64,000 nt of DNA from Cupriavidus sp. MP-37 (GCF_020618415.1 NZ_CP085345.1:1860001-1924000); one strand, 5' to 3'; shown: positions 9,797-21,132, counted from the stretch's first letter. Translations and numbers: made by a program. Notes: generated from the letters alone by a model not told the origin.

Positions 9797-10842
9797 GCGT
9801 CGAGGCGGTTGTAGAGCGTCTTCAGGCTGATGCCGAGGGCGCGCGCGGCCTGGCGCTTGTCGCCGTCGAAGCGCGCCAGCGTGGCCATGATGATCTCGCG
9901 CTGGGTATCGGCCAGCGTGGTGCCGACGCGCACGTTGACCACGCCGTCGACGGTGGTGGGACGCGGCGCCTGCGTGGCCAGGTTGGGATTGCCGATCTCC
10001 ACGACCTTGTCGGCGAGGATAAAGGCGCGGTAGACCGCGTTCTTCAGCTCGCGCACATTGCCGGGCCAGTCGTAGCGCACCAGGCGGTCGAGCGAGCCGG
10101 CCGAAAAGGTCTTGTCGGTCCGTTCCATGGCGTTGTATTCGGCCAGGAAGTGGCGTGCCAGCGGCACGATGTCGTCGGGCCGCTCGCGCAGCGGCGGGAT
10201 ATGCAAGGGGAACACCGCCAGCCGGTACAGCAGGTCCTCACGCAGCTGGCCGCCGCGCACGGCCTCGACCGGGTCGCGGTTGGTGGCGGCCAGGATGCGC
10301 ACATCGGTGGCGATCAGCGTATCGCCGCCGACGCGGTGGAAGGTGCGGCCTTCCAGCACCCGCAGCAGCTTGATCTGCATCTCCAGCGGCATCTCGGTGA
10401 CTTCGTCCAGAAACAGCGTGCCGCCCTGGGCCTGCTCGAAGTAGCCCGCCTTCTGCTCGATCGCGCCGGTAAAGCCGCCTTTTTCATGGCCGAACAGCTC
10501 GGATTCGATCAGCGTGGGCTGGATCGCGCCGCAGTTGACGGCAATGAAGGGGCCGTTGCGGCGGGCGCTGCGTTCATGCACAGCGCGCGCCACCACTTCC
10601 TTGCCCGAGCCGCTTTCCCCTACGGCCAGCATGGTGACATCGGTGGGCGCGACGCGTGCGATCTGCGCCAGCAGGCGCTGCATCGCGGGCGAGGTGCTTT
10701 CCCACAGCAGCGACACCTGCGACGGCACGGCGCGGCGCGGCGCGGCTTCGCTGGCCGGCGTGGTGCCGGCGGCGTGGCTCGAGGCGGAGGCGGCGTTGCT
10801 GCGCCGCGAAGTGCTGGCGGAGACTGGCACGGTTACTGGCAC
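9781..10842 (-). CDS. Sigma-54-dependent activator lacking a receiver domain
   Basis: This 353-residue AAA+ activator of sigma-54 RNA polymerase has a Walker A GESGSGKE (75-82), a GAFTGA-loop variant GGFTGA (122-127), Walker B FLDE (144-147) and a Fis-like helix-turn-helix at the C-terminus ([15 protein letters not shown]). The first 45 residues are Ser/Ala-rich low complexity rather than a sensory domain, so control probably comes from another protein, from expression level or from a partner. The C-terminal helix-turn-helix is close to that of the NtrC-type regulator at 11215, which is transcribed divergently. The two could share targets or act together (inference). Confidence 0.88.
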   Translation of the reverse strand: MPVTVPVSASTSRRSNAASASSHAAGTTPASEAAPRRAVPSQVSLLWESTSPAMQRLLAQIARVAPTDVTMLAVGESGSGKEVVARAVHERSARRNGPFIAVNCGAIQPTLIESELFGHEKGGFTGAIEQKAGYFEQAQGGTLFLDEVTEMPLEMQIKLLRVLEGRTFHRVGGDTLIATDVRILAATNRDPVEAVRGGQLREDLLYRLAVFPLHIPPLRERPDDIVPLARHFLAEYNAMERTDKTFSAGSLDRLVRYDWPGNVRELKNAVYRAFILADKVVEIGNPNLATQAPRPTTVDGVVNVRVGTTLADTQREIIMATLARFDGDKRQAARALGISLKTLYNRLDAYRSL

Positions 10843-11214
10843 GATATCGGCCGATCGAGGGTGGTGGGCAGCGGGTTGCCCCGAGAAGTTCCTATGCTAG
10901 CCTTTGGCGTGGGGGCTTGCCATAGCGGTGGGCGCCTGCGCGGAAACTTCCGACAGCTGTGTCAGACGGACACCGGCAACGACCATGCCGGCCCAGGCTT
11001 AGACTGGCATTACGCAGTGTGGACCCGCCCCCGCGGACCCGATTCCGCAGTCAAAGCCGTGCCCTCCTGTGCCTGTCATCACCGTCGTGCCCGCCGCGCA
11101 TGGAGCGGGCCGACGGATCTCCGGAACTCAGCCGCCGGCAGCGGTGCGGTGCCGGAAGCAGGCCCTCGAGCGGTTGTTGCCTTGAGTTCCCATTAGGTCT
11201 CACTGACGGATCGT
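10843..11214. other. Divergent intergenic region between two sigma-54 activators
   Basis: This 372-bp stretch lies between the starts of the two activator genes. I see no small gene with a good ribosome site. A GG...GC pair near 10909-10920 looks like a sigma-54 promoter but has the wrong spacing. The region should hold both promoters. Confidence 0.4.
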
Positions 11215-12615
<1,401 letters not shown>

Positions 12616-12774
12616 CAGCGTGCGCCAGCGCTTGGGCCAACGGGGATGGCAGGCCGGCGCGGCCTTGCCGGGGCACGTTGCGCCCCGCGCAGCACGTTTC
12701 TTGCTTTTCAGCAGGGCGATGTCCCCGGCCGATCCGGCCTGCCATGTCCACTGGCCATTGCGGCCGCTCCGCAC

Positions 12775-13689
12775 ATGACGCAGCAAATCCCGCCGTCCGG
12801 CATGCCGGACACTCCTGAGCAACGCCCGGCGCCGCCGCTGGACCTCCACGCTCCGCAGGCGCAGGCGGCCGCCGGCAACGGCAGTGCGCAGCCGGTGCAT
12901 AGCGTGAACGAGGTCAGCACGCTGATCGAGCAGTCCGCGCATGACCTGCGCTCGTCGCTGAACGCCATCCAGAGCTGGGCCTACGTGCTGGACCGCGCCT
13001 TCGATACCACCCCGGCGCCGGCGCAGCGCGCGCTCGACGGCATCCGCTCCGGCATGCAGCAGCAACTGGCGCTGATCGAGGAAATGGAAGAAGCGGTGCG
13101 GCTGCTCGCCGACGAGAGCCCGCCGCGCTGGCAGCAACTGGACCTGCGCGCGCTGGCGATCCAGGCCATTGCGGACCGGCGCCCCGCCGCCGAGGCGCGC
13201 GGCGTGCTGCTGTCGCCGCTGAGCGCGGACGGCTCGGTCTGGCCGGCCACCCCGACCGCCACCGCGAGCGCCACCGCGCCGGACCCGGCCGACTCCGCGG
13301 CGGTCTACTACGTCGACGGCGATGCCATGCGGCTGGCGCCGTTGCTGCGGCACCTGCTGGTGCACTGCATCTGGCGCGCGCCGACGGGCGGCGCGGTGAG
13401 CGTGCACCTGTTCAGCGAGCCGGACTACGTCAAGCTGCGCATCACCGAAAGCCCGCCGCTGGATTCGCAGCGCAGTGCCAGCCGGCTGGCGGCGCTGACC
13501 GATTTCTTCGGCCGCCGCGCGCCGCAGGCCGGCGAGCCCCCCTCCCGGCAAAGCAGCGCGCTGCTGCTGACGCGGCGCATGGTGGAGATGCACGGCGCCG
13601 TGCTGAGCGCGGAGAGCGATGGCTGCGACAGCGACAAGGTCAGCGTCTGCATCGCGGTCCGGTTCCCGCGCCATATGCATCGCGCCTGA
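12775..13689 (+). CDS. Small degenerate histidine-kinase-like protein
   Basis: The protein has 304 residues. Around residue 57 it has an H-box-like segment (SAHDLRSSLNAIQSWAYVLD, with Asp after His in place of Glu). A HATPase-like fold follows, with YYVDGDAMRLAPLLRHLL in the N-box region and LLLTRRMVEMHGAVLSAES near the end. The glycine-rich ATP-lid motifs are poorly preserved, so kinase activity is uncertain; it may instead be a phosphatase or an anti-sigma-like partner. The start at 12775 is chosen because the sequence before it is out of character, though no strong ribosome site is visible. It follows the NtrC-type regulator and may be in its operon. Confidence 0.7.
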   Translation: MTQQIPPSGMPDTPEQRPAPPLDLHAPQAQAAAGNGSAQPVHSVNEVSTLIEQSAHDLRSSLNAIQSWAYVLDRAFDTTPAPAQRALDGIRSGMQQQLALIEEMEEAVRLLADESPPRWQQLDLRALAIQAIADRRPAAEARGVLLSPLSADGSVWPATPTATASATAPDPADSAAVYYVDGDAMRLAPLLRHLLVHCIWRAPTGGAVSVHLFSEPDYVKLRITESPPLDSQRSASRLAALTDFFGRRAPQAGEPPSRQSSALLLTRRMVEMHGAVLSAESDGCDSDKVSVCIAVRFPRHMHRA

Positions 13690-13888
13690 GGGCGCCGCGG
13701 CGGAAGCTGAGGCCGCCGCAGATGTAGTTTTTACCAGACTGCCGCCAACGCTACGCGTACCACTTGCCCGCGACGCCAGCACCAGGCCGCTGCGCGCTGC
13801 GGTATGGCAGCGTTCACACCGGTGGTGGCGTGCCGGTCTGGCCGGCCGCTTTGCCGGCAAGGTTCTGGCCCGCCCCTTGCATGGATGA

Positions 13889-14593
<705 letters not shown>

Positions 14594-14700
14594 GGTGGGT
14601 GCCTGCCCCCTTTAGTCCACCCTGAGTCCAAGCGCCGCGGCGCGGCTGCCACAACGCCCCGCCGCGGTTCCGAACACACGATGAACGAAAAGGAGCCACC

Positions 14701-15291
14701 ATGTCCGCCATCATCGCTGGGCGCTTCGACAGCTTTTCCACCGCCGAAACCGCGGCGAGCCGATTGCGTGCGCAAGGGTTTGCCGACCAGGACCTGAACC
14801 TGTTCTACGTGAACCCGCCCGGGCAGCACGCCGCCTATGCCATCGGCGGCGACCACGCCGCCGACGCCGGTGCGCGCAAGTCTGGCGTGGGTGCCATCAG
14901 CGGCGTGCTGATCGGCGCTGCCGTCGGCGCCGCGGTGGGCGCGGCGCTGGTGGCCGCGCTGGGCGCAACGCCACCGCTGTCGATCCTGGTGCTGGTGTTC
15001 GCGGTCGGGCTTGGTGCCTACCTGGGCTCGCTTGCGGGCGCGCTGGCGCTGGCGCGCCATGCCGGACGCAATCCGCGCACCGGCCAGCCCGCGGTGCGCA
15101 ATGCCGGGGTCGTGCTGGCGGCGCACCTGACCAGCACCGACACCGCCACGGTGGACACGGTCGCCACCGTGTTGCGCCAGGGCGGCGCCAAGGATGTCGA
15201 GCGCGCCGACGGCCAGTGGGTCGACGGCCGCTGGGCCGACTTCGACCCGCTGGTGCCGCCGGTGCCGGCGGACACGCGCGAGCGCCGCTAG
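14701..15291 (+). CDS. Glycine-zipper stress membrane protein
   Basis: A 196-residue protein. The N-terminal domain (1-50, starting SAIIAGRFDSFSTAETAAS) resembles the general-stress 17M-type fold. Two hydrophobic glycine-zipper segments follow (about 62-85 and 93-118, with GVLIGAAVGAAVGAALVAAL), and then a C-terminal domain (130-196) ending with DGQWVDGRWADFDP. AAAAGGAG precedes ATG 14701. A soluble paralogue at 24404-24853 keeps both end domains but lacks the membrane hairpin. The likely role is in membrane or periplasmic stress, which is family inference. Confidence 0.8.
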   Translation: MSAIIAGRFDSFSTAETAASRLRAQGFADQDLNLFYVNPPGQHAAYAIGGDHAADAGARKSGVGAISGVLIGAAVGAAVGAALVAALGATPPLSILVLVFAVGLGAYLGSLAGALALARHAGRNPRTGQPAVRNAGVVLAAHLTSTDTATVDTVATVLRQGGAKDVERADGQWVDGRWADFDPLVPPVPADTRERR

Positions 15292-15364
15292 CGCCCCCCA
15301 CCCCGCACCCCGAGTTCCGCATTCCGCTCCAACCCGCCACCCGAGCAGCCAAACGGAGGTATCC

Positions 15365-15826
15365 ATGAATCCAGTCCAACCTGAAACGCCCGGCGCCGAG
15401 CATCCGCACGGCGCATCGATCGTCGGCGGCATCGACCGCAATTCCCCCGGACCCGGGCCGTTCGTGATGGCGGCCGACACGCTCGAGGGCAACAAGGTGG
15501 TTGACCCGGCCGGCGACGACATCGGCACCATCGACCACATCATGATCGACGTGCTCGGCGGCCGCGTGGCCTATGCCGTGCTGGCCATGGGCGGTTTCCT
15601 CGGCATCGGCGAAAAGCTGTTCGCGCTGCCGTGGTCCGCGCTGACGCTGGACACGCGGCGCAAGTGTTTCGTGCTCGGCGTCGAGAAAGACCGGCTCAAG
15701 GCCGCGCCCGGCTTCGACAAGGACCACTGGCCGACCATGGCCGACTCGCAATGGGCCACCAGCATCCACCAGTACTACGGCATCTCCCCGTACTGGGAAG
15801 CCGACCGCTATGACCCATGGGGCTGA
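15365..15826 (+). CDS. PRC-barrel domain protein
   Basis: A 153-residue protein with a PRC-barrel fold over about residues 33-110 (AADTLEGNKVVDPAGDDIG, then IMIDVLGGRVAYAVLAMGG and KLFALPWSALTLD). PRC-barrel proteins often act in RNA processing, photosynthetic complexes or stress responses; the small free-standing form has no fixed biochemical role. GGAGG lies just before ATG 15365. It is the last gene of the run 13916-15826 and is followed by a strong terminator. Confidence 0.85.
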   Translation: MNPVQPETPGAEHPHGASIVGGIDRNSPGPGPFVMAADTLEGNKVVDPAGDDIGTIDHIMIDVLGGRVAYAVLAMGGFLGIGEKLFALPWSALTLDTRRKCFVLGVEKDRLKAAPGFDKDHWPTMADSQWATSIHQYYGISPYWEADRYDPWG

Positions 15827-15859
15827 GCGCGGCACGGCAGGCCTGATGCGTCGATAACA

Positions 15860-15893
15860 GGCGCCGGAGGGTTTCTCCGGCGCCTTTGCGTTT
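15860..15893 (+). terminator. Rho-independent terminator after the PRC-barrel gene
   Basis: A perfect 10-bp stem (GGCGCCGGAG at 15860-15869 pairing with 15875-15884) with a 5-nt loop GGTTT is followed by TTTGCGTTT. It lies 34 bp after the PRC-barrel stop codon. Confidence 0.85.
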
Positions 15894-15927
15894 CCAGATT
15901 ACTGAAAAATGTGGAAATTCCAGGCTG

Positions 15928-16060
15928 TTTGCTCCCCTCTCCCGCGTGCGGGAGAGGGGCCGGGGGAGAGGGCAGGCGCATGGCAAGCACGGTGGCGCCT
16001 CACTGCGTGGCAACGCCGGCCCTCTCCCCGCTCCTCTCCCACAGAAGGGAGAGGGGAGAC
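15928..16060. repeat. REP-like extragenic repeat, copy 1
   Basis: A GC-rich element of about 133 bp begins TTTGCTCCCCTCTCCCGC and ends with GGGAGAGGGGAGA. Each end has a small hairpin, and the two ends are also inverted repeats of each other. A second diverged copy lies at 30897-31023. Both copies sit between convergent genes, so they may serve as two-way terminators or as mobile REP-type repeats. Confidence 0.8.
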
Positions 16061-16080
16061 CACATTCGCAGCGTTGATGC

Positions 16081-16407
16081 TCAGACCTTGTGGTTCACCT
16101 GTCCGGCCGGCTTGTCGGCCGGATCGGCATGCCTGCCGCTGCCGGCGGGCTGGCCCTGCGGTGCGGGCGCAGGCGGCTGCCGCGTCGACAGCGCGTTATG
16201 CACGCCCAGCACACCGGGGCTGACCGCCGCGGCCTTTTCCACGCGCTGCGCGGTGTCGACGTCTTCCACGCAGCCGCGCACGGTCACGCGCCGGTCGGCC
16301 ACCTCCACCGTCACGCCGTCGGGAAAGCGGCCGTCGAAGGCCGCGGCAATCTCAGCGCGCACGGCCACGCGCAGGGCTTCGTCATCCGCAGCAGGGGTTG
16401 CGCTCAT
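16081..16407 (-). CDS. BON-domain protein
   Basis: A 108-residue protein with one BON domain (about 8-75; RAEIAAAFDGRFPD, VTVEVADRRVTVRGCVEDV, GVLGVHNAL). A Pro/Gly/Gln-rich tail follows. BON domains bind phospholipids or other hydrophobic ligands and are common in stress proteins such as OsmY. No signal peptide is visible, so it is probably cytoplasmic. The ATG at 16407 follows AAGGAG. It is 28 bp downstream of the CBS gene and likely in its operon. Confidence 0.85.
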   Translation of the reverse strand: MSATPAADDEALRVAVRAEIAAAFDGRFPDGVTVEVADRRVTVRGCVEDVDTAQRVEKAAAVSPGVLGVHNALSTRQPPAPAPQGQPAGSGRHADPADKPAGQVNHKV

Positions 16408-16435
16408 CGCGGCTCCTTGTCGTGAATGCAGCGGT

Positions 16436-16903
16436 TCAGCGCGCGGGCGCCGACGGCGTGGAGATCGACGCCAGCGCCTCGCCGGAATCGCGCGTATCGA
16501 CGCCCTTGCTGGCGAGGTCGCCCAGCGACACGATGCCCACCAGGGCGTGGTCGTGGTCAAGCACCGGCAGGCGCCGCACCTGCGCGGCCGCCATCTTGTG
16601 CTGCGCGTCTTCGAGCGATTCGTCTTCGAGGCACCATTCCACCTGCGGCGACATCGCATCGGCGACGCGCGTGGCCTGCGGCGGCTGGCCGCTCGCGGTG
16701 GCGCGCACGGTGATGTCGCGGTCGGTCAGCATGCCGACCAGGCGCCGGCCGTCGCATACCGGCAGCGAGCCGACATGCAGGTCCGCCATCAGCTGCGCGG
16801 CATGCTGGATGGTTTCGTCGGGGGAGATGTAGGCCGGCTGGCGCGTCATGATGTCGACGACGCGCTGCGGCGCATGGGGTTGCGTGGCAGGGGATTGGTA
16901 CAT
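16436..16903 (-). CDS. CBS-domain pair protein
   Basis: A 155-residue protein made of two CBS domains (about 15-70, VVDIMTRQPAYISPDETIQ; and 80-138, VADAMSPQVEWCLEDESLED). CBS pairs bind adenine nucleotides and act as energy or stress sensors. The start at 16903 is preceded by CGGAGTC; the longer upstream reading has no family similarity. It is transcribed with the BON gene downstream. Confidence 0.88.
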   Translation of the reverse strand: MYQSPATQPHAPQRVVDIMTRQPAYISPDETIQHAAQLMADLHVGSLPVCDGRRLVGMLTDRDITVRATASGQPPQATRVADAMSPQVEWCLEDESLEDAQHKMAAAQVRRLPVLDHDHALVGIVSLGDLASKGVDTRDSGEALASISTPSAPAR

Positions 16904-17291
16904 GGCTGACTCCGGTTCGCTGATGGGTCCGGTCCCGTGTGCGGACCGGCCCTGGTCAACAGGGCGGCGACAGGCCACCGGCGCACCGGGAGTCGCCGCT
17001 TCGTCACGGAATCCGGCGCAAGAAGCGTTCCCTCCCCGCGTCCGCCGGCTCTGGCACGGGAGGCGGTCATGCCGCCGGCAAGATTTATCACCGGATGTAG
17101 AAACGAAAGCTGCAGGACACGGCCATCGCGGCAAAACAGGTGGCAAGTGCTGCGCCCGTTGTAGGACTGCGCCCGCTGCACATTGGCCATGCGCTCCATA
17201 CAATGAAATCAGCATGCCGCCGAGCCCAGCGGCTCACTCCTGGCGGCCAACCCGGCGAGCTATTCAGCGCCCTATCCATGGGAGTGCAACG
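16904..17291. other. Divergent gap between CBS and iron-permease-like genes
   Basis: No gene is supported in these 388 bp. It holds TGTAGA (17096-17101) and TGTAGG (17160-17165). Similar TGTAR hexamers recur upstream of other stress genes here and could be part of a promoter, but this is unproven. Confidence 0.35.
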
Positions 17292-17870
17292 ATGCGCAAA
17301 TCCAGCCCAAACCTGCCCGGCGTTGGCCATCTGCCCGGCGCCGGCAAACGTGCCACCGTGCTGCACCTGTTCGACCGCTTTGCCGGCGGCGCCACGCGCC
17401 ATGCCGGCTCGCCGACCGCCTTTGTGCTGGCGGTCGGCGTGGTGGTGGCGTGGGGCCTGACCGGCCCGATGTTCGGGTACTCCGAAACCTGGCAACTGGT
17501 CATCAATACCGGCACCACCATCGTCACCTTCCTGATGGTGTTCCTGATCCAGCAGAGCCAGAACAAGGATGCGGTAGCGGTCCACCTGAAGCTCAACGAG
17601 CTGCTCGCCTCGCACCGCGAAGCCAGCAACATGCTGGTGTCGATCGAAGACCTCGACGAAGAGGAACTGCGCCAGCTGGTGAGCTTCTACCGCCATCTGG
17701 CCGAATTGGCCGACAAGGAAGACGGCATCAAGACCAGCCATTCGCTCGACGAGGCGCGTGAAAACCATGCCGCCAAGCGCCACGCGCGCGCTGCGCGCGG
17801 GCGCCCGCCCGAAGCGCGCGCCGGCGATGCCGGCAGCCCGCCCGCCACCCCCGCCTCGGCAGCCTCGTAG
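17292..17870 (+). CDS. Low-affinity iron permease family membrane protein
   Basis: A 192-residue inner-membrane protein with two membrane segments (about residues 42-62 and 70-90; the second includes TGTTIVTFLMVFLIQQSQN). A soluble helical domain follows (KDAVAVHLKLNELLASHREA, then EDLDEEELRQLVSFYRHLAE), which is the pattern of Pfam PF04120. The family name comes from a yeast iron transporter; transport by these short bacterial forms is not proven. The tail is Ala/Arg/Pro-rich. GGGAG precedes ATG 17292. It leads into the DUF3182 operon 61 bp downstream. Confidence 0.85.
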   Translation: MRKSSPNLPGVGHLPGAGKRATVLHLFDRFAGGATRHAGSPTAFVLAVGVVVAWGLTGPMFGYSETWQLVINTGTTIVTFLMVFLIQQSQNKDAVAVHLKLNELLASHREASNMLVSIEDLDEEELRQLVSFYRHLAELADKEDGIKTSHSLDEARENHAAKRHARAARGRPPEARAGDAGSPPATPASAAS

Positions 17871-17931
17871 CGTGCCGGCCCGCGGCCCCCTTGCGCAGCA
17901 CCCATGCGACAAACCGAGACAGGAGCCGCCC

Positions 17932-19137
17932 ATGACCGCATCCAGCCAGGCAAGCAAGCGAAAACCGGCGCCGGCGGGCGCAGCCCCGGCAGCCGGCCAG
18001 CAGGGCAGCCGGACGGTGATGGCCTACGGCTGCGAGACCCTGGGCCAGGCCGACAGCCACCATGGCATGACCCTTGCCAATATCGCCCGCAAGGTGGCCG
18101 AGATTGCCGGCCTGTCGTACGCCGGCGGCTACGCCGCGCCGCCGGCGCAACGACCCGCGCCCTACCTGGTGCCGGCGCAGACCCTGGTCGGCCGTGAGCT
18201 TGCGGCGGAGCTGGGCGTGCACGGCGAAGACGACCTCTTCGGCGGCGTGGTGCCCTATGCATTCGTCGCCACCAAGGCGATCACGCACGGCCTGGTGGAG
18301 CCCGGTGCCGCGGCGCCGCGGGGCTGGTCCGAGGCCTTCGTGCGCCGCGTGGTGGGGGCCACGCTGCCCGGCTTCACCGCGTTCAGCGTCGGCGATGCGC
18401 GCATCGCGGCGCTGCGGCTGCTGACGCTGGGGCCGGTGCGGCTCAAGGATACCGGCGGCGTCGGCGGCCTGGGCCAGCGCGTGGTCGACGGCGAACCGGC
18501 GCTGGAAGCAGCGCTGGCCGCGCTCGCCCCCGAGGCGGTGGAGCGCGACGGCGTGGTGGTGGAGCGCGATCTGCGCGCGCCGCAGACCTACAGCGTCGGC
18601 AAGGTGGTGCTGGCGGGGCTGGAGGCCAGCTATTGCGGCACGCAGGGGCTGACCGAGAACAACCGGGGGCAGAAGGTCTACGGCGGCTCCACGCTGACGG
18701 TGGTGCGCGGCGGCTTCGACGCGCTGCTGCAGCACCCGTTCGACGCCCGCATCGTCGCCGCGGTGCGCGCGGCGATGGTGTACCACGAGGCCGCGCTGGC
18801 GTGCTATGGCGAGGCCGGCGGCATGGTGCTGTCGCGCTGCAATTACGACGTCGCCTTCGGCGCGCCGGCCGGCAATGCCGATTGCGGGCAGATGCTCGGC
18901 GGGGTGCTGGAACAGTCCTGGCGCGTGGGCGGCGCGACCGGCGCCGAACTGGTGGCGCTGGCCGCGCTGCGCGACGATCCGCGCCGCACGCGCGTGGTCG
19001 CGTCCACGCGCGAAGTCTACGGCAACGATGTGCGCGTGCCGGATGACGCTGAGATCTACTACCAGGGCGAAGACCGCCATGTCGGCCCGCTGACCAAGTA
19101 CGCACGACTGGAGCCTGAATCCGATGGCAACGCATGA
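17932..19137 (+). CDS. DUF3182 family protein, ATP-grasp-like
   Basis: A 401-residue protein of the uncharacterised family DUF3182. After a 25-residue Ala-rich lead come motifs such as GCETLGQADSHHGMTLANIA, YLVPAQTLVG, VRLKDTGGVGGLGQRVVDG and NNRGQKVYGGSTLTVVRGG. The middle part resembles an ATP-grasp nucleotide site (KDTGGxGGLG, then an acidic DGVVVERDL and a late RCNYDVAFG), which would make it an ATP-dependent carboxylate ligase; that is inference. AGGAG precedes ATG 17932. The stop overlaps the start of the hydrolase gene by 14 bp, so the two products are probably made together. Confidence 0.8.
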   Translation: MTASSQASKRKPAPAGAAPAAGQQGSRTVMAYGCETLGQADSHHGMTLANIARKVAEIAGLSYAGGYAAPPAQRPAPYLVPAQTLVGRELAAELGVHGEDDLFGGVVPYAFVATKAITHGLVEPGAAAPRGWSEAFVRRVVGATLPGFTAFSVGDARIAALRLLTLGPVRLKDTGGVGGLGQRVVDGEPALEAALAALAPEAVERDGVVVERDLRAPQTYSVGKVVLAGLEASYCGTQGLTENNRGQKVYGGSTLTVVRGGFDALLQHPFDARIVAAVRAAMVYHEAALACYGEAGGMVLSRCNYDVAFGAPAGNADCGQMLGGVLEQSWRVGGATGAELVALAALRDDPRRTRVVASTREVYGNDVRVPDDAEIYYQGEDRHVGPLTKYARLEPESDGNA

Positions 19138-19981
19138 AGAACTGCTGCAAATCGAAAGCGAGGGCGGCACCATTGCCGGTACCCTGATCAGCCCCGAAAC
19201 CAAGCTGCCCGGCGTGCTGTTCGTGCATGGCTGGGGCGGCAGCCAGCAGCAATACCTGGTGCGGGCGCGCAAGGTAACGGGGCTGGGCTGCGTCTGCCTG
19301 ACCTTCGACCTGACCGGCCATGCCGGCACGCGCTCGCAGTACGAGACCGTCAGCCGCATGCGCAACCTCGCCGACGTGGTGGCGGCCTACGATGTGCTGG
19401 TGCGCCAGCCCGAGGTCGACCGCAACGCGATCGCGGTGGTGGGCAGCAGCTATGGCGGCTACCTGGCCGCGCTGCTCAGCGGCCTGCGCCAGGTGCGCTG
19501 GCTCGCGTTCCGGGCCCCGGCGCTGTACATGGACTCGGGCTGGGACCTGCCCAAGCGCCAGCTGCACCGCGAGCAGGACCTGGTGACCTACCGGCGCAGC
19601 ATGGTGCCGCCCGCGAGCAACCGCGCGCTGCGCGCGTGCACGGCGTTTACCGGCGACGTGCTGGTGATCGAATCCGAGCACGACCAGATCGTGCCCCATG
19701 CCGTCGTGATGAGCTACGTCGACGCCTGCATCCATGCCAACTCGCTGACCTACCGCGTCATCAAGGGCGCCGACCATGGCCTGAGCGACGAGGAATTCCA
19801 GCGCACCTACAGCAGCATGCTGGTCAACTGGCTGCGTGAAATGGTCACCGTGGCCCGCGCCGGTCCGGTCACCGCCGAGCGCGCGGTGCCGCCGGCGCCG
19901 CCGAAGCCTGCGCCGCCCGCGCCCGACGCCGGCCTCGAGACGCCGCAGCCCGAAGCGGCGGGCGCGGCGGGCGGCGCCTAG
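19124..19981 (+). CDS. Alpha/beta hydrolase fold protein coupled to DUF3182
   Basis: A 285-residue cytoplasmic hydrolase. The nucleophile Ser109 lies in GSSYGG (107-112), the oxyanion region in VHGWGGS (34-40), the acid in SEHDQIVPH (near 188) and the His in GADHGLSD (near 217). The last 45 residues are Pro/Ala-rich and disordered. Its start lies inside the DUF3182 gene, suggesting coupled translation. Esterase, peptidase and thioesterase activity all remain possible. It sits between an ATP-grasp-like gene and topoisomerase IB. Confidence 0.85.
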   Translation: MATHEELLQIESEGGTIAGTLISPETKLPGVLFVHGWGGSQQQYLVRARKVTGLGCVCLTFDLTGHAGTRSQYETVSRMRNLADVVAAYDVLVRQPEVDRNAIAVVGSSYGGYLAALLSGLRQVRWLAFRAPALYMDSGWDLPKRQLHREQDLVTYRRSMVPPASNRALRACTAFTGDVLVIESEHDQIVPHAVVMSYVDACIHANSLTYRVIKGADHGLSDEEFQRTYSSMLVNWLREMVTVARAGPVTAERAVPPAPPKPAPPAPDAGLETPQPEAAGAAGGA

Positions 19982-19992
19982 CCCGCGCGCCC

Positions 19993-21114
19993 ATGGACAG
20001 CACGCTGCCCGGCGCCGACGCCCCCGCCGCGCTCGACACGGTGCTGCGCGACGCGGGGCTGCGCTATGTCGACGACAGCAGCCCCGGCATCACGCGCCAG
20101 CGGCATGGCAGCGGCTTCAGCTATACCGGCCCGGACGGCGAACGCGTCGCCGATGCCGCCACGCTGGCGCGCATTGCGGCGCTGGCGATTCCGCCGGCCT
20201 ACGAATCGGTGTGGATCTGCCCCGATCCGCGCGGCCACCTGCAGGCCACCGGGCGCGATGCGCGCGGGCGCAAGCAGTACGTCTACCACCCGCAATGGGC
20301 CACGCTGCGCGATTCCGACAAGTACGCGCGGCTGGCGGCATTCGGCGCCGCGCTGCCGCGCCTGCGCGCGCGCGTGGCGCGCGACCTGCGCCGCAACGGC
20401 ATGCCGCGCGAGAAGGTGGTGGGCGCGGTGGTGCTGCTGCTCGACGCCACGCTGGTGCGCGTCGGCTCGCCACGCTACGCGCGCCAGAACCGCACCTACG
20501 GGCTGACCACGCTGCGGCGGCGCCACGTCACCGTGCGCGGCAGCCGGCTGCGCTTCCAGTTCACCGGCAAGAGCGGCATCACGCACGATGTCTCGGTCAA
20601 CGACCCGCGCCTCGCGCGCATCGTGCGCAACTGCGCCGACCTGCCCGGCCAGTGCCTGTTCAAGTACCGCGACGGCGACGGCGAAATCCGCGAAATCGGT
20701 TCGGCCGACGTCAACGCCTACCTGCAGGAAGTGATCGGCGGGGACTTTACCGCCAAGGATTTCCGCACCTGGGCCGGCAGCGTGCATGCGCTGGCGATCC
20801 TGCGCAAGCTGCCGCAAGCGGCCAGCGAAAGCGCGCGCCGCAAGGCCGTGACCGATGCCATCCGCGAGGTCGCGGGCCAGTTGCGCAACACCGTCGCGGT
20901 GTGCCGCAAGTGCTATGTGCATCCCGACGTCATCGATGCATACCTGGCCGGCGTACTGCAGGTGGGCGGCCGCGCCCCCACCATGACCCGGCTGCGCGCG
21001 GACGAGGCGCGGCTGCTGCAATTGCTGGCGGCGGGCCAGTCCCGGCCGGCGAACGGCAAGCATGGCAAGAACGGCAATAAGGGCAACAACGGCAACAACG
21101 GCAAGAACGCGTAG
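19993..21114 (+). CDS. DNA topoisomerase IB (poxvirus type)
   Basis: A 373-residue type IB topoisomerase that relaxes supercoils through a 3'-phosphotyrosine link. The N-terminal domain has IPPAYESVWICPDPRGHLQA and the catalytic domain has TYGLTTLRRRH, FTGKSGITH and CRKCYVHP with the nucleophile Tyr308. The C-terminus ends in a Gly/Lys/Asn tail encoded by five 9-bp units (21064-21108). The gene starts only 11 bp after the hydrolase stop, so it belongs to the DUF3182 operon. Such enzymes are scattered among bacteria and their role beside the essential topoisomerases is unclear. Confidence 0.93.
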   Translation: MDSTLPGADAPAALDTVLRDAGLRYVDDSSPGITRQRHGSGFSYTGPDGERVADAATLARIAALAIPPAYESVWICPDPRGHLQATGRDARGRKQYVYHPQWATLRDSDKYARLAAFGAALPRLRARVARDLRRNGMPREKVVGAVVLLLDATLVRVGSPRYARQNRTYGLTTLRRRHVTVRGSRLRFQFTGKSGITHDVSVNDPRLARIVRNCADLPGQCLFKYRDGDGEIREIGSADVNAYLQEVIGGDFTAKDFRTWAGSVHALAILRKLPQAASESARRKAVTDAIREVAGQLRNTVAVCRKCYVHPDVIDAYLAGVLQVGGRAPTMTRLRADEARLLQLLAAGQSRPANGKHGKNGNKGNNGNNGKNA

Positions 21115-21132
21115 TGGTCACCGCCCCGGTGC

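Noticed and set aside
10905..10925. Possible sigma-54 promoter between the two activators
   Set aside because: GG and GC are separated by 11 bp rather than 10, so it fails the strict spacing rule.
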